A DNA stretch of 64,000 nt from an uncultured Eubacteriales bacterium (GCA_934446675.1 CAKSEL010000001.1:262293-326292), one strand, 5' to 3'; positions 36,473 to 45,896 are shown, counted from the first letter of the stretch. Numbers and translations are program-made. Notes: generated by a model not told the origin, from the sequence alone.

Positions 36473-37582
36473 TTATTTTATATCCATGCCGTTTATGGCG
36501 CGAAGTCCGAATCTCAGCGCTCCGGCTGCGGTTTTACGGGTGTTTTCGTCGTCAGACATAAGTCTGTCCTTTAGCTGTCTGTAAAACTCGCCGGAAAGGG
36601 TTGCGGACTGTTCAAGATTATTGACGTCAAGAAGAGCAAGCGTCTCGTCGCGCACCTCAATATCCGAAACATTCGGCAGAACAGCGCTTATACTCTGCTT
36701 ATCAAAGCAGAAATCGGTCGAAGTTATACCGTCCAGCGTAATTCGCAGAATACAGTCATTCCCGAAGTCTTTACACTTTTCAAGTATGCTCGGAACGCAG
36801 TCTGAAAAGCTCCTTGAACCCGAAACGTCGCATGTGACCTTTTCATAATACTTTGAGCAGAAACGTCTGTGTTTAAGCTCCGCTTTATCCTTTGAAAGTT
36901 CGCCTGTAACAGCGCCCTTGATTCCGGTTTCGTCAAAGCTTCTTCCTTCAAGGCAGCCGCTGTAAGCATACAGCGTTTTTCCGATTCTGCTTACGGGACA
37001 CGCCTTATGTATATGTCCCATGGCTATATAATCAAAGCCGCTGTTTTGTATATCCTCTTCGGTTATCGGAGCGTAGTACGACGTTTCATGTCCGAAATCA
37101 CAGTGTGCCGCAAGTATATTCAGTCCGTCAAAGCCGTCGTCCGGAAGTTTAAAGTCTTTTATCGGACGCGCAGTATACGTATCCGACGTAAACGCATATC
37201 CGTAGACCCTTGCGCCGAGTTCGGGAAACTCGAAAAAGCTTATTTCCGGCGTTTTGAAAATATAAACGTTTGGCGGAAATTCAAAAAGCCTGTACGGAGA
37301 ATCGCTGTTATAAGGATCATGATTTCCGGGTGTTATTACGAATTTACAGTCCGAAATTGACGACATCTCTCTTGAGAGCATCTGAACCGTGTCTTTTGTG
37401 ACACATTCCGAGTCGAACAGATCTCCCGAAATTATAAAAAGCTTTACTCCCTCGGTTTTTGCATACAGCGTCAGCGTCGAAAACGCGCTTCTCAGCGCAA
37501 GCCGTCTTTTATCCGAAACCGAGCTTTCATATGCCGCAAAAGCCGAATCGAGATGAATGTCGGCACAGTGTACTATCTTCAA
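36473..37582 (-). CDS. Metallophosphoesterase, SbcD/YhaO-like DNA exonuclease
   Basis: Calcineurin-like nuclease of 369 aa. Metal-binding motifs are complete: HCADIHLD, ISGDLFDSE, TPGNHDPYN, AAHCDFGHE and MGHIHKA. The C-terminal 110 residues match the accessory domain of SbcD/YhaO proteins. Such nucleases usually work with an SMC-like ATPase (SbcC/YhaN), but no such gene adjoins it here. The start is set at the TTG at 37580-37582 (MKIVHCADIH), because CGGAG lies seven bases upstream, while the GTG at 37591 overlaps that site. Downstream is the SLH/PPC protein, an unexpected partner. Confidence 0.85.
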   Translation of the reverse strand: MKIVHCADIHLDSAFAAYESSVSDKRRLALRSAFSTLTLYAKTEGVKLFIISGDLFDSECVTKDTVQMLSREMSSISDCKFVITPGNHDPYNSDSPYRLFEFPPNVYIFKTPEISFFEFPELGARVYGYAFTSDTYTARPIKDFKLPDDGFDGLNILAAHCDFGHETSYYAPITEEDIQNSGFDYIAMGHIHKACPVSRIGKTLYAYSGCLEGRSFDETGIKGAVTGELSKDKAELKHRRFCSKYYEKVTCDVSGSRSFSDCVPSILEKCKDFGNDCILRITLDGITSTDFCFDKQSISAVLPNVSDIEVRDETLALLDVNNLEQSATLSGEFYRQLKDRLMSDDENTRKTAAGALRFGLRAINGMDIK

Positions 37583-37639
37583 ACTTATCACTCCGTTACT
37601 TATTTAGACTGAAATTCCGGTTATTTGTTCCCCAAAAAT

Positions 37640-37667
37640 GCAAAAAAGACGGGTATTAACCGTCTTT
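37640..37667 (-). terminator. Terminator of rpmE
   Basis: On the minus strand AAAGACGG (37660-37667) pairs with CCGTCTTT (37645-37652), followed by TTTTG. Confidence 0.85.
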
Positions 37668-37697
37668 AAAATGCAACACAAATTGTTTTGGCAACGC

Positions 37698-37898
37698 TTA
37701 TGCGAGATTGAACTTCTTTTTGAACTTGTCAACTCGTCCGCCTGCGTCAACAAACTTCTGCTTACCCGTAAAGAACGGATGGCACTTAGAGCATATATCA
37801 ACGCGCAGCTCGGGCTTTGTAGAACGGGTCTTAAAAGTTTCGCCGCAAGCACACTTTACCGTTGCTTCTACATATTCAGGATGTATTCCCTGTTTCAT
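37698..37898 (-). CDS. rpmE: 50S ribosomal protein L31 (zinc-binding form)
   Basis: 66-aa large-subunit protein. MKQGIHPEYVEATVKCACGE and the C-terminal ICSKCHPFFTGKQKFVDAGG match L31; the four cysteines (two in KCACGE, two in CSKC) mark the zinc form. A GGGGTG Shine-Dalgarno and a consensus promoter lie upstream and a strong terminator lies downstream, so the gene is monocistronic. It is divergent from spoIIE. Confidence 0.97.
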   Translation of the reverse strand: MKQGIHPEYVEATVKCACGETFKTRSTKPELRVDICSKCHPFFTGKQKFVDAGGRVDKFKKKFNLA

Positions 37899-37943
37899 TT
37901 GTATTTCACCCCTTATCGGTTATCTTAATATCAAGCGACTATT

Positions 37944-37972
37944 ATTATACCACACTATTCTCTGTATTGCAA
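37944..37972 (-). promoter_or_regulatory. Sigma-A promoter for rpmE
   Basis: Minus strand TTGCAA (37967-37972) and TATAAT (37944-37949), 17-bp spacer, about 45 bp before the ATG. Confidence 0.87.
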
Positions 37973-38067
37973 GACTATTTTTTCGTTTTTTGAAAACATT
38001 TTGTGAACACTGCATTTTTGACCGCTGCAATTCATAAAATATTCTTTTTTATGCGCAGAGTATGCAC

Positions 38068-38101
38068 TTCGACAAATATTTTACGTTTTGGGTGTTATTA
38101 T
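38068..38101 (+). promoter_or_regulatory. Candidate Spo0A-activated promoter of spoIIE with 0A box
   Basis: TTCGACA at 38068-38074 is the exact complement of the Spo0A box TGTCGAA. It overlaps a -35-like TCGACA (38069-38074), which lies 21 bp from TATTAT (38096-38101). In Bacillus subtilis spoIIE is likewise activated by Spo0A at a sigma-A promoter with a 21-bp spacer and a 0A site near the -35. The match is by motif and layout only. Confidence 0.65.
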
Positions 38102-38178
38102 ATATTCAAAAGGAAGTTTTGAATCGGATTTACGTCAAAACATACAAAAATCCGACAAAAAGAGAGGAATGTTTAAAA

Positions 38179-40575
38179 ATGAACCGTACAGACAGTCCGC
38201 TGCCCTCGCAGATAAAGCGTGCGAGAAGATCAAAAAAAGAAAATGCGCTGCAAAGAGCGGTGCAGAATTTTATAAGCTCGGCAAAAATGCGCCTTTACGA
38301 GCTTTCCGACACCGTAAAGCCATTGCTTACAGACGAGAAAAAGCGTTACGCGGTATACGGCGCGTACATAATCGCGGCGTTTCTGTGCGGATTTGCGGCG
38401 CTGCCTGGCAAGATATACCCGTTCGGAACTGCGTTTCTTACTTCGGTATGCTCAAAGAACGTATATTTTGCTTACATCGGCGTTTCGCTTTCAAGTTTCG
38501 GCTGCGGCGACGCGTCGCTTATACAATTTCTTACATATACAATGATACTATTTATAAGAAGATCGGTATCTTTGGGCAAATTCGGCGAGTCGCGCAAAAT
38601 ACGGTTGATCCAGACGCTCTGCGCCGCAGTTTTCACGGGTCTTGTACGCTGTGCCGCGTCATTTTCCTTCGACAGCATTGTGTCGTCATTGGTGAACATC
38701 ATAATTAGCGTCTGCTCGTGCCTCTTATTCTCGTTTCTTTTTTCAAAAGACTCTAAAAGTGTTTCCCAAAGTTCATATGCGCTGTCGCTGCTCACGCTCT
38801 GCGCCTGCATTGTAACGGCGCTTGAAAGAATAAACATTCCGTCGGTATCGCTCTCACTTATTGCGGCATGTCTTATTACGCTTATATTTGCAAAATCTCT
38901 GGGTCCCGTATACTCCTGTGCCGCAGGGCTTATATGCGGCTTTGCCTGCGGAGATCCCGCGCTTTCGGTAGCACTCGGGCTTGGCGGACTCGGTGCAGGC
39001 GCGGTAATATCGGCGTCTTTTGCCTCATATGCGGTCTTTGCGGCAATAAGCGGCGCGTGCGCGGTCTACCTTTCGGGACTTGAGGCGCTTTCAGGGAAAG
39101 TACCGGAAATTCTTGCGGCAAGCATACTGTTTATTCCTCTTTCCCGTATTTCTGCAAAACTTGTCCGTATGCCGTCGTCTTCAAAAAGCGTTGCAAAGAC
39201 GCTCCCCGCCCTGTCAAAAGATGAATTTGACAGCATGGGCGACTGTCTGTCGGGACTTTCGGACATTTTTTCAAAGCTGTCAGAGCACTTCAAATACCCA
39301 GATTTTACCGAAACAAGCGACATAATAGACGACGGATTTGCCGAAAGCTGTTCGTCCTGCTCAATGAACAACATGTGCTACGCCAAAAGGCAGTGCGACA
39401 TGGACGCGCTTTACAAAAAATGCGCCGGCATTTTAAAAAACAGTCCTCTTGACGGAGAAAAGTTTTCAGCCGAGCTTTTGGGAAAATGTATTCATGCAAA
39501 GGACATATGCTCATACATCAACAAAGAATATTCAGCGCTTGCCTTCAACTATCTTCACTCAAACAGAACGCGCTCTCTTGCCGGGCAGTACAACGCGATG
39601 TCGCACCTAATTAAGACCACAAAACAGGCAAACCGCGATTCCTCCGTGCGCGACACGCGTCTTGAAAAGCTCATATCAACCGCGCTGTCAAAACTCGGCG
39701 TAGTCTACGGCTGCGTTTACGTTTTCGGCAAGCGCACAAAGGACATAGAGGTACACGAGATACGCACAGACAAAATTCCCTGCTCGTCGCGCGAGCTTTC
39801 GGAGTATCTTTCGCGCGAAACCGGCATTCTGCTTTCCGAGCCGTCGTTTGACATTTCCGACAGAGCCGACATGATAATGCGTTTTAACAAGGCAAGCGAA
39901 ATTGAACTTGAATATGCAAAAACTTCAAGTTCAAAGCCCGATGAGAGCGTAAACGGCGACACGACAGCCTTTTTTGAAAACAAACTCGGCTGTTTTTACA
40001 GTCTTATTTCTGACGGAATGGGTAACGGCAGGCAAGCTGCCATGACTTCGCGCCTGACAACCATATTCATGGAAAAAATGTTAAGTGCGGGAGCAAAGAA
40101 AAGCGTTGTGCTTGAACTTCTGAACAATCTTCTGCTATCAAAGAACGACGAGACTTTTTCTACCGTGGATTTGCTTGAAATAGACAAGCTCAATTCAAGC
40201 GCAAAGTTCATAAAAGCCGGTGCCGCGCCCTCATTCATTCTGCGCGGAACAAAGCTCTACAAAATATCCTCCTCCACGCCTCCTGCCGGCATTATACGTT
40301 CTTTCAGCGCAGAAAGCACGTCTTTTCCGCTTATGGACGGCGACGTTATAATCATGGTTTCGGACGGGGTTATTCAATCGGGAGACGACGCGCTGTGGCT
40401 CTCCGAAATAATACGCATTGACACAAAGGACGAGCCTGCCCTGTTATGCGCCAAGATTGCGGAAAAAGCACGCGTTATCAACCAGAGGCAGGACGATATG
40501 TCGGTATGCATAGTCAAGGTCAACAAACGAAAAGCCGGAGAAGCATACCAAAGCACCTCCGACCTTGCGTCATAA
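38179..40575 (+). CDS. spoIIE: Stage II sporulation protein E (SpoIIE serine phosphatase)
   Basis: Membrane PP2C-type phosphatase that dephosphorylates SpoIIAA and thereby frees sigma-F in the forespore; it also acts at the asymmetric septum. 798 aa, close to the Bacillus 827. Residues about 55-330 contain about ten membrane helices, a central region (about 335-580) carries a Cys cluster (SCSSCSMNNMC), and residues about 585-795 form the phosphatase (SLISDGMGNGRQAA, TVDLLEID, FIKAGAAPSF, VIIMVSDGVIQSGDDALW). The start is the ATG at 38179 after GAGAGGA, not the ATG at 38062, which lies in the promoter. Monocistronic, ending at a terminator before the convergent nth. Confidence 0.95.
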   Translation: MNRTDSPLPSQIKRARRSKKENALQRAVQNFISSAKMRLYELSDTVKPLLTDEKKRYAVYGAYIIAAFLCGFAALPGKIYPFGTAFLTSVCSKNVYFAYIGVSLSSFGCGDASLIQFLTYTMILFIRRSVSLGKFGESRKIRLIQTLCAAVFTGLVRCAASFSFDSIVSSLVNIIISVCSCLLFSFLFSKDSKSVSQSSYALSLLTLCACIVTALERINIPSVSLSLIAACLITLIFAKSLGPVYSCAAGLICGFACGDPALSVALGLGGLGAGAVISASFASYAVFAAISGACAVYLSGLEALSGKVPEILAASILFIPLSRISAKLVRMPSSSKSVAKTLPALSKDEFDSMGDCLSGLSDIFSKLSEHFKYPDFTETSDIIDDGFAESCSSCSMNNMCYAKRQCDMDALYKKCAGILKNSPLDGEKFSAELLGKCIHAKDICSYINKEYSALAFNYLHSNRTRSLAGQYNAMSHLIKTTKQANRDSSVRDTRLEKLISTALSKLGVVYGCVYVFGKRTKDIEVHEIRTDKIPCSSRELSEYLSRETGILLSEPSFDISDRADMIMRFNKASEIELEYAKTSSSKPDESVNGDTTAFFENKLGCFYSLISDGMGNGRQAAMTSRLTTIFMEKMLSAGAKKSVVLELLNNLLLSKNDETFSTVDLLEIDKLNSSAKFIKAGAAPSFILRGTKLYKISSSTPPAGIIRSFSAESTSFPLMDGDVIIMVSDGVIQSGDDALWLSEIIRIDTKDEPALLCAKIAEKARVINQRQDDMSVCIVKVNKRKAGEAYQSTSDLAS

Positions 40576-40595
40576 ACATTATGAATCATTCATGG

Positions 40596-40630
40596 CTGCG
40601 GACAAAGTTTCCGCAGTCTTATTTTATTTT
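40596..40630 (+). terminator. Terminator of spoIIE
   Basis: CTGCGGA (40596-40602) pairs with TCCGCAG (40610-40616), followed by TCTTATTTTATTTT. It overlaps the end of the convergent nth gene. Confidence 0.75.
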
Positions 40631-41272
40631 TGGGCAAAGCTCCGATATGCCGCAGTTTTCGCAGCCGGGATTTCTTGCCGTACAGACCTCTCTGCCGAAC
40701 ATTACAAGTCTGTGGCAGAAGTCGCTCTGCATACTATTCGGCACTATCTCTCCGAGAGATCTTTCGACCGCGGACTGATTTTTAGACGCGGCAAGTCCGA
40801 GCCTGTTTGAAATTCTTATACAGTGCGTATCCGCGACAATTCCGCCTTTGCCGAAAACATCTCCGAGCATAAGATTTGCTATCTTGCTTCCGACGCCCGG
40901 CAGCGACATAAGTTCCTCATACGTATCCGGCACTTTTCCGCCGAAATCGTTTACTATGCGCACGCTCATTTCCTTTATGCTTTTAGCCTTTGTGTGATAA
41001 AGTCCGCAGGGATATATTATTTTCTCTATATCGGATATATCGGCTTTTTCAAAAGCGTACACGTCGGGAAAGACGCCGAACAGCTCGTCCGACACAATAT
41101 TCACTCTCGCGTCTGTACACTGAGCCGAAAGTCTTGCCATTACGAGCAGTTTCCACGGATCGTTTTTATATTCGAGAGAGCACGCGGCGTCGGGATATTT
41201 TTGTTCAAGATATGCGTTTATCTTTTCAAACCGCGCTTTTTTTGCCTTTGCCGACTCTTTTTTAATATTCAA
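40619..41272 (-). CDS. nth: Endonuclease III
   Basis: Base-excision repair glycosylase/AP lyase of 217 aa for oxidised pyrimidines. It has the helix-hairpin-helix LPGVGSKIANLML with the catalytic Lys, the catalytic Asp in GIVADTHCIRISNRLGL, and the [4Fe-4S] ligands C-x6-C-x2-C-x5-C in CTARNPGCENCGISELC. The start is the TTG at 41270-41272, six bases after AGGAGG; the longer frame lies inside the upstream gene. This start overlaps the last 11 bp of the amidase-fusion gene, so the two are translationally coupled. Confidence 0.95.
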   Translation of the reverse strand: MNIKKESAKAKKARFEKINAYLEQKYPDAACSLEYKNDPWKLLVMARLSAQCTDARVNIVSDELFGVFPDVYAFEKADISDIEKIIYPCGLYHTKAKSIKEMSVRIVNDFGGKVPDTYEELMSLPGVGSKIANLMLGDVFGKGGIVADTHCIRISNRLGLAASKNQSAVERSLGEIVPNSMQSDFCHRLVMFGREVCTARNPGCENCGISELCPKIK

Positions 41273-44200
41273 GGTATGCCTCCTGCGCACGGTAATAATC
41301 GAGCACGCCCGAAACGACGGCAGCCGCCGAACGGTCATAGTTTCCTGGTGTTACCGTCCACTGATATTCTTCAATATTTGATATAAAGCTCATTTCAAAC
41401 AGCGCTGACGGGAAACGGTGGTTTCTTGCAACGGCAAGCTGCTGATACGACGGAGTTCTCTCATATCTGTTAAGCTGTCTGCAGACTGTGCGCGACACGG
41501 TTTTGGCAAGCAGAACGCCGCTGTTATTGGAGTACAGCGCGAGAAATCCGTTTGCTTTAAGCGCGTTTGCGTTTGAATTTACCGAGTTATGGTGTATTGA
41601 AATTGCAAAATCAGGATTTATTTCATTTAAAATATCCATTCTCGCGTAAAGTGATACGGTGCTGTCAAGCGAGTTTCTGGTTCTTCTGACATCTGCGCCG
41701 AGTTTTTCAAGCTCGTCCGCAACTCTTGACGCAATTTCAAAATTAAGTACCGATTCGTTCTTATCGGCAGGTCCGGGCGCTCCCGTATCCGTTCCGCCGT
41801 GTCCCGCGTCAACTACTATGACCTTTCCCGAAAGCGGCTTTTCGCCGTCGGAAAGTTTCTGCGGATTATTAAGCTTTACCTTCATCATACCGTCCTCATA
41901 GACAATATTGAATCCGTAGAAATTATCGTCGTTCTTGAGTTTTATTCTGTATATCACCATTCCGGCTTTTCTTCCGAGTGTGGTCTCTGCGGACGATATA
42001 AGCGGATTTGCCGACACCTCTATATCCGGCAGTGACGACGTATCTGTATTATAGATTATAATTCTCATCGCGTTTTCGCGAAAATCCACGTCTACGGGTA
42101 TATTCTGCGTGACTTTAAAGCAAATATCCGTAGTTCCGCCCGAAACCTCTTTGTTCTTTTGCGAAACAGTTACCTTTGCAGAGGATATCTTATTTGTCGG
42201 CACGGATTTTCCGTAATAAACATCTACGGAATCCTTTGCGATATATCCGCCGAAATTCAGTTTATAATATCCGTTTGTCATTGTTTTGATATTATCGGTC
42301 ATACCTGCACTCGACGGAAGAAAATCGTCATAGAACGAGCTTGACGTCGTGACCTTGGTATGAGTATAATCGGATTTTACCTTTGCATATGCCGTCGGAT
42401 TCTTTCCGGCAACGCTTATTTCGCCTGCGGTCTTTGACGCGCTCTTTCCGTTCTTTTCGGCAGTAAACGTAAGGGTTCCGAGAGAGCGTACTTCGGTATC
42501 GCCCACCGAAACGGACGGCGTAAACTGCGCGGTATAGTATTCGTACATATAATCCGACTCATCGGGAGGATTTATTGTAGGAGAAAGCACGACCGAAGTG
42601 TCTCCGATCTTTGCGGTAACAACGCTTTTTGACGGCGCCGCGCAGGCAAGAGTAAGCTTTTCTCCTGCCGTTACCCAGCTTGAATCGGACGGAGAAACGG
42701 AAGTTATCTCAAACTTGCTCATTTTGCGGTACGACGAGGAGGTACTGCTGCCCGACGAGCCGTAATTAAGCGTAAGAGTCGTTGTTTTTGAATTCTGCGA
42801 GAGAGAATATGTATTTTTTCCGGGAGAAAGCGTTTCAAACAGCGAAAAGCAGCCGTCTTTTGTACGCGACACGTGTTTTCCGTTTACAAGCAGCTCATAT
42901 GCCGGATCCGACGTGCCTATTACATAGCTTTTCTCCGTCGTAACCGTCGAATTATTCTCAGGATACGTCACGGTCACTTCTTTCCCCGACGGTACGGGTT
43001 CGGAATAATATGTCTGCGACGAATAAAGCTCCTTTAAGCGCGACGCGGTTTCTCCGGTATTATTCTTTATATCGTCATAGCCGTAGAATATACTGCCCTT
43101 ATAATTAAGCAGCGAACGGCAGAACTCTACCTGACGCGCGATCTCTCCCGTAGGATAATCCGCGGCTTTATAGGCGGCGTGTCCTATGTACAGATCAACG
43201 TTCTTTCCCTCAAGATTTGCATTCCACCAGCGTGCGACGTTATCGAAAGGCGCTGCCGACGTAGTAAAGCTCCAGTAATCCTGAGGAGCTATATAATCGA
43301 CAAAGCCGCCGTCTATCCAGTTGAGCGCGTCGCAGTAAAGCGAGGAGTACGCCTCAAGTCCGTTTGTATCGCTGCCGGTGACGGGCGTATTCTCACTCGA
43401 CGCATTTGCCCATATTCCGAAAACCGAAACGCCGAAACTGCAATCTGGATTTATGCTCTTTACGGCGTCATAAGTTTCCTTTACAAGCTGATTTACGTTA
43501 TCTCTGCGCCAGTCAGCCTTATCTTTGCCGTTTCCGTACTTTTCGTAAGCCGCGTTATCGTCAAAGTCCGCGCCGTCCTTGGGATACGGATAAAAATAAT
43601 CGTCGTAATGTATGCCCGAAAGCCCGGGATAGTTTGTAACAAGCTCCTTTATTCCCGAGATTACAAGCTCTTTTACCTCGGGAAGCCCGGGGTTGAAGTA
43701 CGTCTTGCCGTCGGCATATTTTACGGTATATTCGGGGTGTTTCTTTGCAGGGCTGTTATCCGAGAGAGAGTCAATATCAGTTTCGTACATGGACACCCTG
43801 TAAGGATTTACCCATGCGTGAACCTCTATATTATACTTTTTTGCTTTATCTATCATATATTCAAGGCAGTCGAAATTATTTTCAGGCATAACTCCGTTCT
43901 TGCCCGACACGTACTTTGACGCAGGGAAAATCTGCGACTTATACAATGCGTCGGAGGCAGGTCTTACCTGAAAGAACACGGCGTTCATTCCGGCTTTCGC
44001 GCTTGTTTCGAGTATGCCGTCTATCTCGGCTTTAAGTTCGTTTTCAGAAAGTCCCTGTTCGGACGGAAAGTTTATATTAAGCGTCGAGGCTATCCACACA
44101 CCTCTCATTTCTTTCTGTCCAGAAACATTTACCGACACGTTCACATCTTTTTCGGGAACGCCGGCAACACCGCCGTCGGGAGCGTCCGCACCGCCCGAAC

Positions 44201-44315
44201 CTATTTTTATAAGCATTGCCGCAAGCGCGCCGAGGCATATTACCGTAAGCGCGGCGCTTAAAAGTATTGCGGGGAAATTTCTGTTTTTCTTTGGAAGAGT
44301 ACCGTTTATATTCAA
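41262..44315 (-). CDS. PF02638-type glycoside hydrolase-like domain fused to an N-acetylmuramoyl-L-alanine amidase
   Basis: Membrane-anchored cell-wall protein of 1017 aa. The start is the TTG at 44315, eight bases after GGAGG. Residues about 15-40 are a signal anchor. Residues about 65-410 form the PF02638 (GHL10) barrel (EMRGVWIASTLNINFPSEQG, AVFFQVRPASDALY, EVHAWVNPYRVS, GIHYDDYFYPYP). Beta-rich AMIN-like modules fill about 420-790. The C-terminus (about 800-1010) is a complete Amidase_3 zinc amidase: VVDAGHGGTDTGAPG, NESVLNFEIA, AISIHHNSV and LFEMSFISN. Known family activities are glycan binding/cleavage and stem-peptide removal, so a dual peptidoglycan-processing role is plausible. It is transcribed ahead of nth with an 11-bp overlap. 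Confidence 0.88.
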   Translation of the reverse strand: MNINGTLPKKNRNFPAILLSAALTVICLGALAAMLIKIGSGGADAPDGGVAGVPEKDVNVSVNVSGQKEMRGVWIASTLNINFPSEQGLSENELKAEIDGILETSAKAGMNAVFFQVRPASDALYKSQIFPASKYVSGKNGVMPENNFDCLEYMIDKAKKYNIEVHAWVNPYRVSMYETDIDSLSDNSPAKKHPEYTVKYADGKTYFNPGLPEVKELVISGIKELVTNYPGLSGIHYDDYFYPYPKDGADFDDNAAYEKYGNGKDKADWRRDNVNQLVKETYDAVKSINPDCSFGVSVFGIWANASSENTPVTGSDTNGLEAYSSLYCDALNWIDGGFVDYIAPQDYWSFTTSAAPFDNVARWWNANLEGKNVDLYIGHAAYKAADYPTGEIARQVEFCRSLLNYKGSIFYGYDDIKNNTGETASRLKELYSSQTYYSEPVPSGKEVTVTYPENNSTVTTEKSYVIGTSDPAYELLVNGKHVSRTKDGCFSLFETLSPGKNTYSLSQNSKTTTLTLNYGSSGSSTSSSYRKMSKFEITSVSPSDSSWVTAGEKLTLACAAPSKSVVTAKIGDTSVVLSPTINPPDESDYMYEYYTAQFTPSVSVGDTEVRSLGTLTFTAEKNGKSASKTAGEISVAGKNPTAYAKVKSDYTHTKVTTSSSFYDDFLPSSAGMTDNIKTMTNGYYKLNFGGYIAKDSVDVYYGKSVPTNKISSAKVTVSQKNKEVSGGTTDICFKVTQNIPVDVDFRENAMRIIIYNTDTSSLPDIEVSANPLISSAETTLGRKAGMVIYRIKLKNDDNFYGFNIVYEDGMMKVKLNNPQKLSDGEKPLSGKVIVVDAGHGGTDTGAPGPADKNESVLNFEIASRVADELEKLGADVRRTRNSLDSTVSLYARMDILNEINPDFAISIHHNSVNSNANALKANGFLALYSNNSGVLLAKTVSRTVCRQLNRYERTPSYQQLAVARNHRFPSALFEMSFISNIEEYQWTVTPGNYDRSAAAVVSGVLDYYRAQEAYLEY

Positions 44316-44544
44316 AATCAAAACCTCCATTTTAGACTTTTCTTTTCTCTTTTATTACATTATCTCACATTTTTCCTGTTTTTTCAACAACATTGACGGT
44401 ACAAATTGGGTTTTAAGATGTTAATTTTCCATTAAAGCGCCGCCCCGTGCAAAAGTTTGCAAATTGAGTGAAAAAGTTGATGAAAAACGCGTATTTCCGG
44501 TAGTACAATTACATTGTAAAATTTATGCCGGAGGAAAAAACAAT

Positions 44545-45888
44545 ATGTATAACGAATATTCAAATCCGTCTGACTTAAAGATCACGGATATGCGCTTTGT
44601 GGACATTAACGGAGCGCCCAAACGCTGCACGCTTATCAAGATCATGACAAATCAGGGCATATGCGGCTACGGCGAAGTCCGCGACGCTTCAAGCAAAACC
44701 TATGCCGCGATGTTAAAAAGCCGAATCTTGGGAGAAAATCCCTGCAACGTTGACAAGATATTTCACAAAATAAAGCAGTTCGGAGGACCATCAAGACAGG
44801 GCGGCGGAGTTTCCGGCATTGAAATAGCGCTCTGGGATCTTGCCGGAAAAGCATACGGAGTTCCCGTATATCAGATGCTCGGCGGAAAGTTCAGGGACAA
44901 GGTAAGGGTTTACTGCGACACCGACGTTGACGGAAAGCACACGGGAACGGACATGGGAAAAGCTCTCAAAAAGAGAATGGAAATGGGCTTTACGTTTCTC
45001 AAAATGGATCTCGGCATAGGCATGCTGCTTGACATTCCGGAAACGCTCTGCGCCCCTCTCGGATTTATCGACGACATGAAAAAGTACGCTCCGCACATTC
45101 TTAACGTACAGGGCGGTTCGGTAAGCGCAGATATGATGAGCGCCCACAAAACAACCTACGACATAGTAACAACCGCACACCCGTTTACGGGAATACACAT
45201 AACCGAAAAGGGACTTGACATTCTCGAACAGTACATAAAGGACGTAAGAAGCGTTACGGGTTACGAGGTTCCTATCGCAATAGACCATTTCGGTCACGTA
45301 TGTGTCGAGGACTGCATAAAGTTTGCACGCAGAGTTGAAAAGTACAACATCGCATGGATGGAGGACATGATTCCGTGGATATACACCGATCAGTATGTAA
45401 GGCTGAAAAATTCCACGACGATCCCTGTCTGCACGGGCGAGGACATATACTTAAAAGAGGGCTTTGAAAAGCTTATAAAGGCAGGCGGAGTTTCGGTAAT
45501 ACACCCAGACATTCTCACCTGCGGCGGCGCGCTTGAACTCAAAAAGATCGCCGACATTGCCGACGAAAACGGCGTTGCGGTTGCGGTACACATGGCTGAA
45601 AGCCCGGTTGCGTGCCTTGCTGCCGTTCACACTGCCGCTGCCATGCACAACGTGCTTGCGCTTGAGCTTCACTCGGTTGACATTCCGTGGTGGAAGGACA
45701 TTGTTACGGGCATTGACGGCAATCTCATCGAGAACGGATTTATCAAAGTACCCGAAAAGCCGGGACTCGGTTTTGACGGACTAAACGAGGAGCTTATCAG
45801 GCAGCACATAGACGAAAAGATACCCGGATTCTTTGAAAGCACCGACGAGTGGAACACCGAATTTTCAAACGACAGAATCTGGAGTTAA
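44545..45888 (+). CDS. Enolase-superfamily acid-sugar dehydratase (mandelate racemase subgroup)
   Basis: Cytoplasmic Mg-dependent enzyme of 447 aa. It has metal ligands Asp in PIAIDHFGH, Glu in NIAWMEDMIPW and Glu in VCTGEDIYLKEG, a Lys on strand two (TFLKMDLG), and the His/Asp dyad of the mandelate racemase subgroup in VIHPDILTCGGALE and VAVHMAES. Most such enzymes dehydrate aldonic or uronic acids to 2-keto-3-deoxy acids. The start is the ATG at 44545, seven bases after GGAGG, not the frame start 27 codons upstream. It is first of five same-strand genes that together suggest oxidative sugar breakdown. The substrate is not predictable from sequence. Confidence 0.88.
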   Translation: MYNEYSNPSDLKITDMRFVDINGAPKRCTLIKIMTNQGICGYGEVRDASSKTYAAMLKSRILGENPCNVDKIFHKIKQFGGPSRQGGGVSGIEIALWDLAGKAYGVPVYQMLGGKFRDKVRVYCDTDVDGKHTGTDMGKALKKRMEMGFTFLKMDLGIGMLLDIPETLCAPLGFIDDMKKYAPHILNVQGGSVSADMMSAHKTTYDIVTTAHPFTGIHITEKGLDILEQYIKDVRSVTGYEVPIAIDHFGHVCVEDCIKFARRVEKYNIAWMEDMIPWIYTDQYVRLKNSTTIPVCTGEDIYLKEGFEKLIKAGGVSVIHPDILTCGGALELKKIADIADENGVAVAVHMAESPVACLAAVHTAAAMHNVLALELHSVDIPWWKDIVTGIDGNLIENGFIKVPEKPGLGFDGLNEELIRQHIDEKIPGFFESTDEWNTEFSNDRIWS

Positions 45889-45896
45889 AAAACTCT

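Noticed and set aside
38062..38178. Upstream ATG for spoIIE at 38062.
   Set aside because: It precedes the 0A box and -10, so it would not be on the transcript; the ATG at 38179 has a Shine-Dalgarno.
44477..44509. TTGATG and TACAAT as a promoter for the dehydratase gene.
   Set aside because: The spacing is 21 bp with no known activator site, so the call is too weak; the real promoter of the cluster is not identified.
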